Below the pieces are notes generated by a model. The model was not told where the DNA came from and searched no databases. It was given only the letters and a program-made list of their open reading frames with translations. 64,000 nt of DNA from positions 62,001 to 126,000 of the forward strand of contig NZ_CP080524.1 of the NCBI RefSeq assembly GCF_024746795.1, in the 5' to 3' direction. This document shows positions 36,987-45,864 of this stretch, piece after piece. Positions within the stretch are counted from its first letter, which is position 1. Every line of letters starts with the position of its first letter. The DNA is from Mesorhizobium sp. AR10 (GTDB taxonomy: Bacteria > Pseudomonadota > Alphaproteobacteria > Rhizobiales > Rhizobiaceae). A program made the translations under genes and the position numbers.

Positions 36987-37002
36987 CCGATATATAGATC
37001 GG
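36987..37002. promoter_or_regulatory. Dyad in front of the ArsR-type gene
   Basis: CCGAT-ATATAG-ATCGG is an inverted repeat with 5-bp arms, 10 bp upstream of the regulator start. AT-rich centres with such arms are typical ArsR-family operators. It probably mediates autorepression. Confidence 0.45.
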
Positions 37003-37095
37003 GAAGAGACGATATGGCAGGAAATCCATCCCATTCTTGAGGATGATCGGAGAAAGCAATTGTCTCGTATGGCACGAAGCCGGAATTGCCGCCCC

Positions 37096-37190
37096 GGGGC
37101 GCACGAAGAGGCGATCGCCGCGACGCTGTGCTGAGCGCCTTCATCAAAGACTCCGCCCCGAAGTCTACAACGGGCGCGCTTGCCAGATAA
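37096..37190 (+). pseudogene. C-terminal stub of a GntR/FCD regulator
   Basis: The plus strand carries 'HEEAIAA' and, one frame over, 'DAVLSAFIKDSAPKSTTGAL' before a stop. The intact GntR at 34473-35231 ends 'EAIAAGD...LDGVLSAFIKGSTPE'. The DNA around 'gtgctgag.gcctt.atcaa' is closely similar. The helix-turn-helix and most of the FCD domain are missing. It sits between the ArsR-type gene and the end of the second sugar operon. Confidence 0.6.
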
Positions 37191-37248
37191 ACACCTCCGG
37201 TCACGGCGAGGGCAGATTGCCCTCGACGTGACCGTCATTTGGAATCGG

Positions 37249-38235
37249 TTATTTGAAGTCCCGCGACCAGAGATCCGGCGTGTCCTTGATAGTCGCCGGC
37301 GTCACAACGCGCCCCTTGGCAAGGCAGCCATCCGGTCCGCACTTCGGATCCTCCCCCTTCTTGATGGCGACAAGGACGCGAACGGCTTCCTTGGCCTGCA
37401 AATATGCGTCCCAGGTGGTCGAGACGTCGATGTAGCCATCTTCCATCGGCTTCACGGCCGCTGACAGGAGGTCATTGGTTGCGAGCCACATATGCTTCGG
37501 TTCGCCCGTCGGTGCCCATCGGCCGGCCTTTTCCAGGGCGGCCTGGATCGATGGAAACGCGAAGTCGCTCGCCGCGAAGACACAATTGGCCTCCGGCTTC
37601 GCGGTCAGAGCATTGGTGAGACCCGAGAGAAAAAGCTCGGGATTCCATTCCGTCGGTACCTGGAGAATCGTCTCGTACTGACTGGTCTCCTTGCCGACTT
37701 CATTCCAGCCCTTGCTCCGGTTGACCGCATTGATGTCGGTCAGCATGCCCTGAAGCTCGATGCACTTTCCTTTCACTCCTGCCTTCTTCAGGATCTCGGC
37801 AAAAGCCAATCCGGTGCTGCGCGCCTGGTCATAGCTGTCGCCCCCCACATGCGCAGTCGGCTTCCCACTTGTGGAGCCCCGATCGAATGTGACGAAAGGT
37901 ATTCCAGCTTCCTTTGCCGCCTTGATCGACGTCCCGATCGCGCCCGAGTCGAAGGCACGGGCGATGATGACGTCGACGCCGGCAGTGATCAGATCGTCGA
38001 TGTTCGCCGCCTGACGGGCAGGATCGGCATTTGCGACGTTGATCGTCCATTCGAATTCCAACCCGGCAGCCTTGCCTTGCTTATCTCCCTCGGACTTCAG
38101 GAAGGTCTCCCATGCCGTCTGAAGTGTGGATTCCTTGGTGTCCAGCGAGAACCCGACTTTCAGCGGCTCGGCATGAACAGGCGACAGGCCTGCGAGACCG
38201 AGCAATAACGCAGCACTTAGAATGTAACGTTTCAT
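37249..38235 (-). CDS. Periplasmic sugar-binding protein of the second ABC importer
   Basis: 328 residues with a clear signal peptide ('YILSAALLLGLAGLSPVHAE'). The type 1 binding fold has 'KVGFSLDTKESTLQTAWETF', 'DVIIARAFDSGAIGTSIKAA' and 'AHVGGDSYDQARSTGLAFAE'. A C-terminal 'CGPDGC' pair could form a disulfide. It is the last gene of the minus-strand operon. Its first codons form a near-perfect copy of the LacI palindrome seen at 41804 and 43657. Confidence 0.93.
   Translation of the reverse strand: MKRYILSAALLLGLAGLSPVHAEPLKVGFSLDTKESTLQTAWETFLKSEGDKQGKAAGLEFEWTINVANADPARQAANIDDLITAGVDVIIARAFDSGAIGTSIKAAKEAGIPFVTFDRGSTSGKPTAHVGGDSYDQARSTGLAFAEILKKAGVKGKCIELQGMLTDINAVNRSKGWNEVGKETSQYETILQVPTEWNPELFLSGLTNALTAKPEANCVFAASDFAFPSIQAALEKAGRWAPTGEPKHMWLATNDLLSAAVKPMEDGYIDVSTTWDAYLQAKEAVRVLVAIKKGEDPKCGPDGCLAKGRVVTPATIKDTPDLWSRDFK
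38222..38235. promoter_or_regulatory. Possible LacI operator overlapping the binding-protein start codon
   Basis: ATGTAACGTTTCAT matches the palindrome ATGAAACGTTTCAT of the lacI region at 13 of 14 positions. It lies across the first codons of the binding-protein gene. It may be a roadblock or local operator. Because Met-Lys-Arg starts often create ATGAAACG by chance, confidence is limited. Confidence 0.3.
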
Positions 38236-38287
38236 TTGTTTCCTCCTTTGGTTGATTGGCTTGTGCGCATATCCAGAACGGACCCGA

Positions 38288-39271
38288 CTAGGGAGCTGTC
38301 CTCCATCTGAGCGAAACGCGTCCGCTCTTCAGGGCATCCGCATACATCGCTGCGAAGATCACGGCGCCACCGACAAGCCGATAGGAATAAGGCGTGGCAC
38401 CGAGATGGGTGAGACCGTTGCGGATCATCTCGAAGATGAATGCCCCGGGGATAATGCTGAAAAGGATGGTTCCACGGCCACCGAGAAGGCTGATGCCGCC
38501 CACAACGACCGCCGCGAGCGCCGTAAATTCAACACCGCTGCCGAGCCAGGGACTGACCGCACCGTTCTGAACCGTGGTTAGAATGCCGCCTACGGACGCC
38601 AGCACACCCGCAAGCACGAAGCTGAGGAAGCCTGTCCGATCAACCGGCAGCCCAACCTTTCGCGCAATGGCCACGTCGTTGCCCATTGCCACAAGTTGCC
38701 GGCCGAACGCCGTCTTGGCATGGAGCAGATGCACGCCGACAAGAATGACAAGCATGATCAGGATGTCGGTCGGAATGGGACCGAGCCGAGCATTGCCCAG
38801 GACGCGAATTGGCTCGGGCAGAGGCACCAGGAGCGCATCCGTCAACGACAGGGCAATGCCTCGATAGGCGATCATCGTACCGAGCGTCGCAATGAGGGAG
38901 TTGACCTTGAGCACCGAAACGATGGCGCCGTTGACCGCACCGAGAAACGCGCCGCAGACCAGGACGACAAACGTTGCAAGGATCGGGTCGAGGCCATGGT
39001 CCTTCATGAGAAGCGCACCGATCGCGCACGACAGGAACGCGGTGGAGCCGACGGAAATATCCAGTCTGCCCGAGATGATGACGAGGCCGAGGCCCGAGGC
39101 AATGATCGCCAATGGCGCCATCGTATGGAAAATGTTCAAGATATTCTCGCCTGACAGAAAATGTTCCGTCAGAACGGAAAACAGCAGGAACGTTGCTGCC
39201 AGAACAACGAAAAACCCATACCTGACGAGTTCTTCCAAGGCATATTTGATATTCATGACTTCCTCTGACAT
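38288..39271 (-). CDS. Sugar ABC transporter permease (RbsC type), distal
   Basis: 327 residues from the ATG that directly follows the ATPase stop (TGAATG); an alternative ATG at 39256 has a better GAGGAA site. Motifs are 'SGRLDISVGSTAFLSCAIG' and 'VNSLIATLGTMIAYRGIA'. About eight to ten hydrophobic helices. It pairs with the permease at 40762 to form the membrane channel of the second importer. Confidence 0.92.
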   Translation of the reverse strand: MSEEVMNIKYALEELVRYGFFVVLAATFLLFSVLTEHFLSGENILNIFHTMAPLAIIASGLGLVIISGRLDISVGSTAFLSCAIGALLMKDHGLDPILATFVVLVCGAFLGAVNGAIVSVLKVNSLIATLGTMIAYRGIALSLTDALLVPLPEPIRVLGNARLGPIPTDILIMLVILVGVHLLHAKTAFGRQLVAMGNDVAIARKVGLPVDRTGFLSFVLAGVLASVGGILTTVQNGAVSPWLGSGVEFTALAAVVVGGISLLGGRGTILFSIIPGAFIFEMIRNGLTHLGATPYSYRLVGGAVIFAAMYADALKSGRVSLRWRTAP

Positions 39272-40765
39272 TCAGTTGATTGTCGAGATCGATTGCATCA
39301 ACTCTCCACTGGTCGCCGATCCATGCAATTCTCCGATCAATCGTCCCCGCCTGATAATCAGATACCGGTCGCAGACGCGCATCAGCTCCTCGAGTTCCGA
39401 GGAGACAATCAGGCAGCTGCAGCCCTGTTCGGCCAGCTCGACGACGAGTTTCATGATTTCCGCCTTGGCGCTCACGTCGAGACCGCGCGTTGGCTCGTCC
39501 AGCAGAAAGAGACGTGGATTGGTGGCTAGCCAACGGCCAAATACGACCTTTTGCTGATTGCCACCGCTCAGCGTGCCGAGGCTTTGCTCCGCACTGGAAA
39601 CTTTGATCTGAAGCCGCTTGATCATGGCGGCTGCCAGTGTCCCTTCCCCAGCCTGAGACACGAGCCGCCATCGGTTCAGCAGCGATCTCAAATTTGGAAG
39701 CGCAATGTTCTGGGCGACCGAAAGCGGCAGAAGGATACCTTCGCCCCGGCGATCCTCGGTGACAATTCCGACATGCGCGCGCAGTTGCTCCGACGTAATG
39801 TCGGCCTCGACCGCGCCTTCGCGCCAACGGATCTGTCCAGCGTCGATCGGATCGAGCCCGATCAACGCTCGCAGCAACTCGGTACGCCCTGATCCAAGCA
39901 GCCCCCACAGGCCAACGATCTCACCCTTGCGGAGTGAAAAACTCACGTCATGCAAGGCGCCCTGGCGGCTGAGACCCGTGACCGACATCAGCGCGACGCC
40001 GGGCACTGCGACCGGCTCGCGGATCCGTCCCTCGCCTTCTGAAATGCCGAGCATGAGATGAACCACCGTCGAGGCGTCGACCTCCGACATTGCCGAAGAC
40101 CAGACTGTCTCGCCATTTCGCATGACCGAGATGCGTTCGCAGACAGTGAAAATCTCATCGAGAAAATGCGTGATATAGATGATGGCCACGCCTTCAGCCT
40201 TGAGACTCTCGATCACGGCGAAGAGCCGGTCACGTTCGGGCCCCGACAGCGACGACGTCGGCTCATCGAAGATCACGATCCTTGCGCGATGCCGCAGCGC
40301 GCGAGCAATCTCCACCAGTTGCCGGTCACCAATGCTCAGCTGTTCGACGGGCGTCGCGGGAGAAATCTCGCAACCGAGGCGCGCAAGCAGCAATTCAGCC
40401 TGGCGCATCATCTCGGAGGACCTGATGAACCATCCGGAAGAAGGCATCTCGTCGATGAAGATGTTTTCCGCAACACTCATCGTCGGAAACATCGTCAGTT
40501 CCTGGTGGACGAAGGCGATGCCGTGATGCGTCGCATCCCGTGGTGAGCGCAAAGTGACGTCCACGCCGTCGATGGAAATCCGCCCACGGTCACCGGCTAC
40601 GACCCCGCCAAGAATATTCATGAGCGTGGACTTGCCCGCTCCGTTCGCTCCCATGAGGGCGATGGCCTCACCGCTGCGAGCTTCCAGGCCAGCGCGTGTG
40701 ATCGCCGGGATGGATCCAAACGACTTGGCAATGCCATCCATTCTCAGCATGACATCGGAGTTCAT
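39272..40765 (-). CDS. Sugar ABC transporter ATPase (RbsA type) of the second importer
   Basis: 497 residues. Domain one has 'GANGAGKST', 'LSIGDRQ' and 'IVIFDEPTSSLSG'; domain two has 'GLLGSGRTE', 'LSGGNQQK' and 'LFLLDEPTRGLD'. Its start overlaps the upstream permease stop by 4 bp and its stop adjoins the next permease start, so the three are translationally coupled. It is an independent system from the one at 25831. Confidence 0.94.
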   Translation of the reverse strand: MNSDVMLRMDGIAKSFGSIPAITRAGLEARSGEAIALMGANGAGKSTLMNILGGVVAGDRGRISIDGVDVTLRSPRDATHHGIAFVHQELTMFPTMSVAENIFIDEMPSSGWFIRSSEMMRQAELLLARLGCEISPATPVEQLSIGDRQLVEIARALRHRARIVIFDEPTSSLSGPERDRLFAVIESLKAEGVAIIYITHFLDEIFTVCERISVMRNGETVWSSAMSEVDASTVVHLMLGISEGEGRIREPVAVPGVALMSVTGLSRQGALHDVSFSLRKGEIVGLWGLLGSGRTELLRALIGLDPIDAGQIRWREGAVEADITSEQLRAHVGIVTEDRRGEGILLPLSVAQNIALPNLRSLLNRWRLVSQAGEGTLAAAMIKRLQIKVSSAEQSLGTLSGGNQQKVVFGRWLATNPRLFLLDEPTRGLDVSAKAEIMKLVVELAEQGCSCLIVSSELEELMRVCDRYLIIRRGRLIGELHGSATSGELMQSISTIN

Positions 40766-41727
40766 GAGCGGCCCCCATTGCGTCTGTCGGCCGCCACGAA
40801 GGCGATGATGACCGCCCCCTTGATCACGAGACTGAAATAGAACGACACGCCCATCAGGTTCATGGCGTTCGAAAGGACTGTAATCAGCAGAGCGCCGAAC
40901 AAGGCACCGAGAACGCGCCCCGACCCGCCGTAAATGCTGACGCCGCCGACCACGCAGGCCGATACGATGTCCAGCACCATGCCGTCATTGCCCATGTTCG
41001 CCGATGCGGCACCCAGCCTTGCCGTGACAAGGATCGCCGCAAGGCCGGCCATCAGGCCGGAAAAGACGTAGCTGCCGACCACGACGCGAGCGATCGGAAT
41101 GCGTGCTACGCGAGCCGCCTTTTCATTGATCCCGACAGCATAGGCCCACCGCCCGGCGATCGAAGACCGCATCAAGGTCGTCAGGACGAAACCAAGACCG
41201 GCGACGATCAGGACCGTCACGGGAATCTTGAGGATCGGCCGCGCCCCGAATACATCGACAAACGTCTCTGGCAGCTGCGAGATGCTCAGGGAGTTCGTCA
41301 TCCAGACGGTGGCGCCGGAGACCATCGTCATCATGGCAAGCGTCACGACGAAGGGGATCATCTTGAGCCGACCGACCGCGAAGCCATTGACCGTCCCGAT
41401 GGCGGCGCCGGCGCCGATCATGATCAGCGGACCCACCGTCCAATCCCCAGTCGCCCTCATATAAAGAGCGCCCAAGACAGCGCTCATCGCCATGTTGGCC
41501 GGCAGGGAAAGATCGATCCCGCCAACAATCATCACCACAGCCATGCCGATCGCCAGGATGCCCAGCAGTGACGCCTGCAACAGGACATTGATGATGTTGC
41601 TGTAGCGAAAGAAATTCGGCGCAATGACACCGAGCGCGACCAGGACCGCCATCAGGACCAGCACCGAAACGACCACCTGCCGCGACGGCCATTTCTGGGG
41701 CGTTGAGATCGTGCCAGCTAGTGACAT
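40762..41727 (-). CDS. Sugar ABC transporter permease (RbsC type), proximal
   Basis: 321 residues from the ATG at 41727, which has a GGAGGG site; the frame extends to 41757 without support. Family motifs are 'VGGIDLSLPANMAMSAVLGA' and 'LKMIPFVVTLAMMTMVSGAT'. A LacI palindrome lies 77-90 bp upstream of the start, so transporter genes may also be transcribed from their own promoter. Confidence 0.92.
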   Translation of the reverse strand: MSLAGTISTPQKWPSRQVVVSVLVLMAVLVALGVIAPNFFRYSNIINVLLQASLLGILAIGMAVVMIVGGIDLSLPANMAMSAVLGALYMRATGDWTVGPLIMIGAGAAIGTVNGFAVGRLKMIPFVVTLAMMTMVSGATVWMTNSLSISQLPETFVDVFGARPILKIPVTVLIVAGLGFVLTTLMRSSIAGRWAYAVGINEKAARVARIPIARVVVGSYVFSGLMAGLAAILVTARLGAASANMGNDGMVLDIVSACVVGGVSIYGGSGRVLGALFGALLITVLSNAMNLMGVSFYFSLVIKGAVIIAFVAADRRNGGRS

Positions 41728-41803
41728 GGCCCGACCCTCCAGGATCCACATCGGCATTCGCTCATTGCTCTTCCTCCCAAAACTTCAGCGTCAGCCTTCC
41801 GTT

Positions 41804-41817
41804 ATGAAACGTTTCAT
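41804..41817. promoter_or_regulatory. LacI-type operator in front of the permease gene
   Basis: ATGAAACGTTTCAT is a perfect 14-bp palindrome with the central CG typical of LacI-family operators. It is identical to the core at 43658-43671. It overlaps the SDR stop codon and precedes the transporter genes, indicating an internal regulated promoter. Confidence 0.7.
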
Positions 41818-42611
41818 CTCGGATCAGGCAGCTCCACACCAAGTGCCGCCATCAGGCCGCCATCCACTTTGAACTCCGCGCCCGAACAGAAGCTCGCCCG
41901 GTCGCTGGCGAGGAAAGCCACCACTTCAGCAACCTCCTTCGGCCGTCCAACCCGTCCGAGCGGTTGAGCATTGCCCCACAGCCGGATCGTCTCCTCTTCC
42001 TGACCCGGCGCTGTCTCGGTGGCGGAAAACCGCGTCATCGGCGCATCGATGCAACCTGGACAGACGGCATTGGCGCGAATGCCGGCGCGACCGAAATCGA
42101 CGGCAATCGAGCGTGTCAACGCCAGCATGCCAGCCTTTGACGTCGCATACGCCGCGACTCGCGCCTGGTTCGCCAACGCCTGAACCGAGGCGATGTTGAC
42201 GATCGCGCCATGACCTCGTCCGACCATACGTGGCAATGCATAGTGACAGGCGAGGTAGGCGCCACGCAGATTGATTCCCATGACACAGTCCCATTGGTGG
42301 GAATCCATCGACGCCACCGTGCCGTAGGGTTGAATCGCTGCATTGTTGACGAGAATGTCGATGCCTCCCGTCGCCTCCTCCGCCCGCGACAGTGCAGCGG
42401 CAACCTCAGCCTCGACACTGATGTCGGCGACGATAGCTTCCGCGGAAAGTCCGTCCGTACGCAGTTCTGCCGCGGCGCCCTCGATCATGCCCGCGTCATG
42501 GCCCAGCAGAATGACCACTCCGCCACGTTCGGCGATCAGGCGCGCACAAGCCAGCCCGATGCCGCGCCCTCCTCCTGTGATGACGGCGCTTTTGCCTGCA
42601 AACTCGCTCAC
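41814..42611 (-). CDS. SDR-family dehydrogenase of the second sugar operon
   Basis: 265 residues from a GTG at 42611 that overlaps the lacI stop (GTGA); the longer frame lies inside lacI and is not needed. Motifs are 'VITGGGRGIGLACARL', 'NNAA', catalytic Ser in 'VNIASVQA' and 'YATSKAG'. It resembles the SDR at 31472 in several segments. It likely oxidises the imported sugar or polyol. No lactonase or dehydratase partner occurs in this operon, so the first operon may supply them. Confidence 0.87.
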   Translation of the reverse strand: MSEFAGKSAVITGGGRGIGLACARLIAERGGVVILLGHDAGMIEGAAAELRTDGLSAEAIVADISVEAEVAAALSRAEEATGGIDILVNNAAIQPYGTVASMDSHQWDCVMGINLRGAYLACHYALPRMVGRGHGAIVNIASVQALANQARVAAYATSKAGMLALTRSIAVDFGRAGIRANAVCPGCIDAPMTRFSATETAPGQEEETIRLWGNAQPLGRVGRPKEVAEVVAFLASDRASFCSGAEFKVDGGLMAALGVELPDPR

Positions 42612-43636
42612 TTTGCCACCACTCTTCTGCCGAGCCCCGTAATAGCTGCAGTGGATTGCCTGATCACCAGCTGAGCACCAGCACGAACGTGCTGGCCGCT
42701 GATCGGCCGCTTGCTGATCTGTTGAAACACCAATCGCCACGCATCGACCGCGATTTGGTCAATCGGCTGTTGGATGGCACTGATCGCCGGTCGCAGGAGC
42801 CGCAACCATTCAAAATCGTCGAAGGCAAGAAGTGACAGGTCACCCGGAATATCGATGCCGCAATCGAGCTGAGCGCTGATTGCACCCAGCGTCACAAGGT
42901 TGTTCGCCGCGAACAGGGCTGTCGGACGATCTGGCTCGCGAAAAAAATTGCCGATCGACATCCGGGCTTCTTCGACGCTCATGCCAACGATCCGCACGTC
43001 GGCCCGTCCTTGTCCCTCCCGCATCGCCTGCTCAAAGCCAGCGATGCGTTCCTGGGTGTTCCAGAGCTTCGGCGAGTTGACGGCAAGCGCAATATGCTTG
43101 TGGCCGAGCGACAACAAATAGCGGGTGCCTTGATAAGCCGCATCGACATTATCGGTTGCGACACTGGGAAAGGGGTTTTCGGCCGATACGCGGTCGACCA
43201 CAACGCACGGAATGCCTGATCCAACTGTCTTCTCCAGGCTCTCGGACGCATTGAGCGACGGGATGATAATCATGCCGTCGACCTGTCGTTGCTTGAGAAC
43301 CTCGATGCGCGCGGCGGCCCGGCTGGCATCCTCACCCGTGGTCACCACCATGACGGTGTAGCCACTTGCCGATGCAAGATTTTCCAGTTTTTCGACGAGC
43401 GCCGCATAGAAGGTATTGAGAATGTCGGGAATGATGATCCCGATCGTGCGCGTCTGGCGACTCCTGAGACTCGCCGCGATGCGGTTGTGCTGATAGTTCA
43501 GCTGCGCACAGGCATCGAAAACGCGGTCACGAAGCTCTGCGCCGACCGTGGGATCGCCGTTCAACACCTTTGACACTGTCCCAAGCGATACATCCGCCCG
43601 CAAGGCGACGTCATTCATTGTTGGCTTTGCGGTCAT
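42608..43636 (-). CDS. LacI-family repressor of the second sugar operon
   Basis: 342 residues. The N-terminal helix-turn-helix and hinge are clear ('TMNDVALRADVSLGTVSKVL', 'NRIAASLRSRQT'), followed by the sugar-binding core ('TIGIIIPDILNTFYAALVEK', 'FAANNLVTLGAISAQ'). It is the first gene of the operon and is preceded by the palindrome at 43657-43672, so it should repress itself and the transporter genes until the sugar binds. Confidence 0.94.
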   Translation of the reverse strand: MTAKPTMNDVALRADVSLGTVSKVLNGDPTVGAELRDRVFDACAQLNYQHNRIAASLRSRQTRTIGIIIPDILNTFYAALVEKLENLASASGYTVMVVTTGEDASRAAARIEVLKQRQVDGMIIIPSLNASESLEKTVGSGIPCVVVDRVSAENPFPSVATDNVDAAYQGTRYLLSLGHKHIALAVNSPKLWNTQERIAGFEQAMREGQGRADVRIVGMSVEEARMSIGNFFREPDRPTALFAANNLVTLGAISAQLDCGIDIPGDLSLLAFDDFEWLRLLRPAISAIQQPIDQIAVDAWRLVFQQISKRPISGQHVRAGAQLVIRQSTAAITGLGRRVVAK

Positions 43637-43656
43637 AGGTCGCGTTCAATAGCTGA

Positions 43657-43672
43657 TATGAAACGTTTCATA
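43657..43672. promoter_or_regulatory. LacI-type operator upstream of lacI
   Basis: TATGAAACGTTTCATA is a perfect 16-bp palindrome 21 bp upstream of the lacI start. Its core is identical to the site at 41804-41817. Such sites are bound by LacI-family dimers; autoregulation is the natural reading. Confidence 0.75.
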
Positions 43673-44083
43673 GTAGACCGTACATAGGCGACGCTCTGGA
43701 GTCCAGACCTATTTTCGGGAAGCGTCGCACTGCGTGGGACTGCCTATCCGATCAAGAGGATACCTTTATGATCGGTGGGTTGTCCGAGATGTGCGATCCG
43801 CAGATGTCACCTTGGTGCCGACGGCGATGGGTTCATCGATCGGCCATAGCCCTCTGGTCGAGGCGACATCGTTTCATCTTCTGTTTCGGGTCTGGAGAAC
43901 AGTTCGCTACGACGGAGCGGCTTCGAACGCGTAGCGCGGCCGTCCCCTATGCGGCGTTTATAATTTGGGTCGCGCAGTCCTCTCGAATTCATATGTGGCT
44001 GCCGACTATGTAGCGCAGGTCTGTTCGCGGGCCGATCCAGAGGTGACACACACCTGATCGCGCGAATGCGACCGGTGGTCCCA
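43673..44083. other. Intergenic region between lacI and a small gene
   Basis: About 410 bp. It holds a TCTGGA-G-TCCAGA dyad at 43695-43707 and otherwise short unsupported open frames. Promoters for lacI (minus) and the small plus-strand gene must lie here. Confidence 0.35.
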
Positions 44084-44383
44084 ATGAACAAAAGCCTCAT
44101 TCCGTTCAAGCTCAGTGCCAGGGTTGGGCGCAGCCTGCCGACCGAGTATTTCATCCTGGCGAATCTTCGATCCGAAGGAGCGACCATCGGCCATCTGGCA
44201 GGCGCGCCAATCGCGGAAACCGTCGTCGACGCCAGCGGACATCGCTATCGCTTTGCGGGCGTTGCGCCGCGCGCTGCCGACGGACGCTTCGACGTCGAGA
44301 GCCTGCGCACCGGCGAATGGATCGTTCGCCCCGGCTTGGTCTACCTCATGGAAGAGAAGGGCAGGCGGGCGCGAAAAGCCTGA
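44084..44383 (+). CDS. Small conserved-looking hypothetical protein
   Basis: 99 residues from the ATG at 44084 (44066 is an alternative). The sequence 'VGRSLPTEYFILANLRSEGA' and 'GEWIVRPGLVYLMEE' looks structured, with a basic C-terminal tail ('EKGRRARKA'). No signal peptide, membrane helix or known motif. It is convergent with the DapA-family gene, 24 bp away. I do not recognise it. Confidence 0.5.
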   Translation: MNKSLIPFKLSARVGRSLPTEYFILANLRSEGATIGHLAGAPIAETVVDASGHRYRFAGVAPRAADGRFDVESLRTGEWIVRPGLVYLMEEKGRRARKA

Positions 44384-44407
44384 CAGCGCCCCCTTTGCTC
44401 TCGTCGA

Positions 44408-45358
44408 CTAGACCCACCATTGTCCGGCGTTGACAGCCCGTCTTGAGTTGAAAACGCTGCTGTCGTTCTCGGCTAGCACCAGCATCGCTTCACGGATGGC
44501 GCTGGCGGTTTCCGGCTGCACCGGCGTCAGCGGCAAGCGAACATCGGGGCTCAGCCCCAATGCAAGGTGCAATGCATATTTCACCGGGATTGGATTGCTC
44601 TCCAACTCCAGGGCCGCGATGAGCGGCCGCAGCCGATGGTGTATTGCCCTGGCACTGTGGTGATCTCCGGCGCGGCACGCATCGTGCATTTCGACGCACA
44701 GGCGGGGCGCGACGTTGGAGACCACGGAAATCGTGCCGCGGCCGCCCATCGTGTTGAAGCCGAAAGATGTCGAATCATGGCCGGAGAACTGGATGAAGCG
44801 CTCTCCCAGAGCAGCGGCAAGCGATGACGGCCGGCTCAGATCGCCCGTCGCGTCCTTGATGCCTATGATGGTCGGAATCTGTGCCAGGCGCTCGATCGTT
44901 TCCGGGGACAGGTCGACGCCGGTGCGAGCCGGAACATTGTAGACAATGATCGGAATCCTGACCTTGCGGGCGATGGCCTCGAAATGGCGGTAGATGCCTT
45001 CCTGCGTCGGCCTGTTGTAGTACGGCGTCACGATCAGGGCGGCATCGGCGCCAAATGCTTCCGCCGCGGTGGTAAAGGCGACCGTCGCTTCGGTGTTGTT
45101 GGTGCCGGTGCCGGCGATGACCGGCACCCTGCCGCTGGCGACCTTCACGCACCGGGCAAGCACGTCGAGACGTTCTTCCCAGGACAAGGTCGGTGCCTCG
45201 CCGGTGGTGCCGCATGGCACCAGGCCGTCGATCCCCTGTTCGATCTGCCATTCCAGCAATGTCGTCAGGCCGGGCAGGTCGACTTCTCCGTTTGAAAAAG
45301 GGGTTACCAGTGCGGTCATGGCGCCATTGAGGCCCACGCGTGCTTGTTCAGGTGTCAT
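44408..45358 (-). CDS. DapA-family aldolase/lyase
   Basis: 316 residues. Schiff-base Lys is in 'IGIKDATGD' (~165), Tyr in 'IVYNVPARTG' (~138) and the substrate loop in 'PCGTTGEAPTLSWEER'. These define the NAL/DapA superfamily, which includes dihydrodipicolinate synthase, N-acetylneuraminate lyase and 2-keto-3-deoxy-sugar-acid aldolases. Because it lies near two sugar operons and no lysine genes, a keto-deoxy-acid aldolase role is as likely as lysine synthesis. Its start overlaps the stop of the hypothetical gene upstream. Confidence 0.88.
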   Translation of the reverse strand: MTPEQARVGLNGAMTALVTPFSNGEVDLPGLTTLLEWQIEQGIDGLVPCGTTGEAPTLSWEERLDVLARCVKVASGRVPVIAGTGTNNTEATVAFTTAAEAFGADAALIVTPYYNRPTQEGIYRHFEAIARKVRIPIIVYNVPARTGVDLSPETIERLAQIPTIIGIKDATGDLSRPSSLAAALGERFIQFSGHDSTSFGFNTMGGRGTISVVSNVAPRLCVEMHDACRAGDHHSARAIHHRLRPLIAALELESNPIPVKYALHLALGLSPDVRLPLTPVQPETASAIREAMLVLAENDSSVFNSRRAVNAGQWWV

Positions 45359-45782
45359 GGTGTGTACAGGTTCCTTTGGCCGGTTTGGAAAGCCCTTTTG
45401 TCCACGGGCTTTCCTCTGCGTTCAGAAGCGAGGAAATCAGCGACGCCAGAACCGCGGCGGGCAGGTCCGCATGGTCTGTCGTGAACCGCTTTGTTGCTGC
45501 TCCGGTGAGACCCGCTGCCGGTTGAACCGTGCATGTCCAGCACCTGCCTGTATTGCTGAGGCTCGATACGGATCGACCAGGCTTCGACATCGCGACCAGC
45601 AACATTGCGGGATCGAACGTGGCGCCAGCCTCGACCAGGCCGGCAAACCGCCGGCCTGTCGGAGACGATTTGTCGATGGACAGGATACGCGCTGCTTCCC
45701 ACAGCTGGTGTTCGAGCAGCCTGCGCGTATGCGTCAAGCGCTCGAGCAGGCTGCTCAGATCGGTGGGGTCGAGGGTTTCCAT
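45348..45782 (-). CDS. Hypothetical protein coupled to the DapA-family gene
   Basis: 144 residues, its last codons overlapping the DapA-family start. The N-terminal half is a likely helical pair ('SSLLERLTHTRRLLEHQLWE', then 'AARILSID'). The C-terminal half is less convincing and contains Cys-rich 'CWTCTVQ'. No signal peptide or known domain. The 3' portion could reflect frame drift. Function not recognised. Confidence 0.4.
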   Translation of the reverse strand: METLDPTDLSSLLERLTHTRRLLEHQLWEAARILSIDKSSPTGRRFAGLVEAGATFDPAMLLVAMSKPGRSVSSLSNTGRCWTCTVQPAAGLTGAATKRFTTDHADLPAAVLASLISSLLNAEESPWTKGLSKPAKGTCTHHDT

Positions 45783-45864
45783 GATTGGCTACCGAAATGT
45801 GCCCGAAGGAATTCTGACGTCAGCGGTTGGATGGCTTCGTCGTCCAGGTCAGGCCGGTGGCAGC

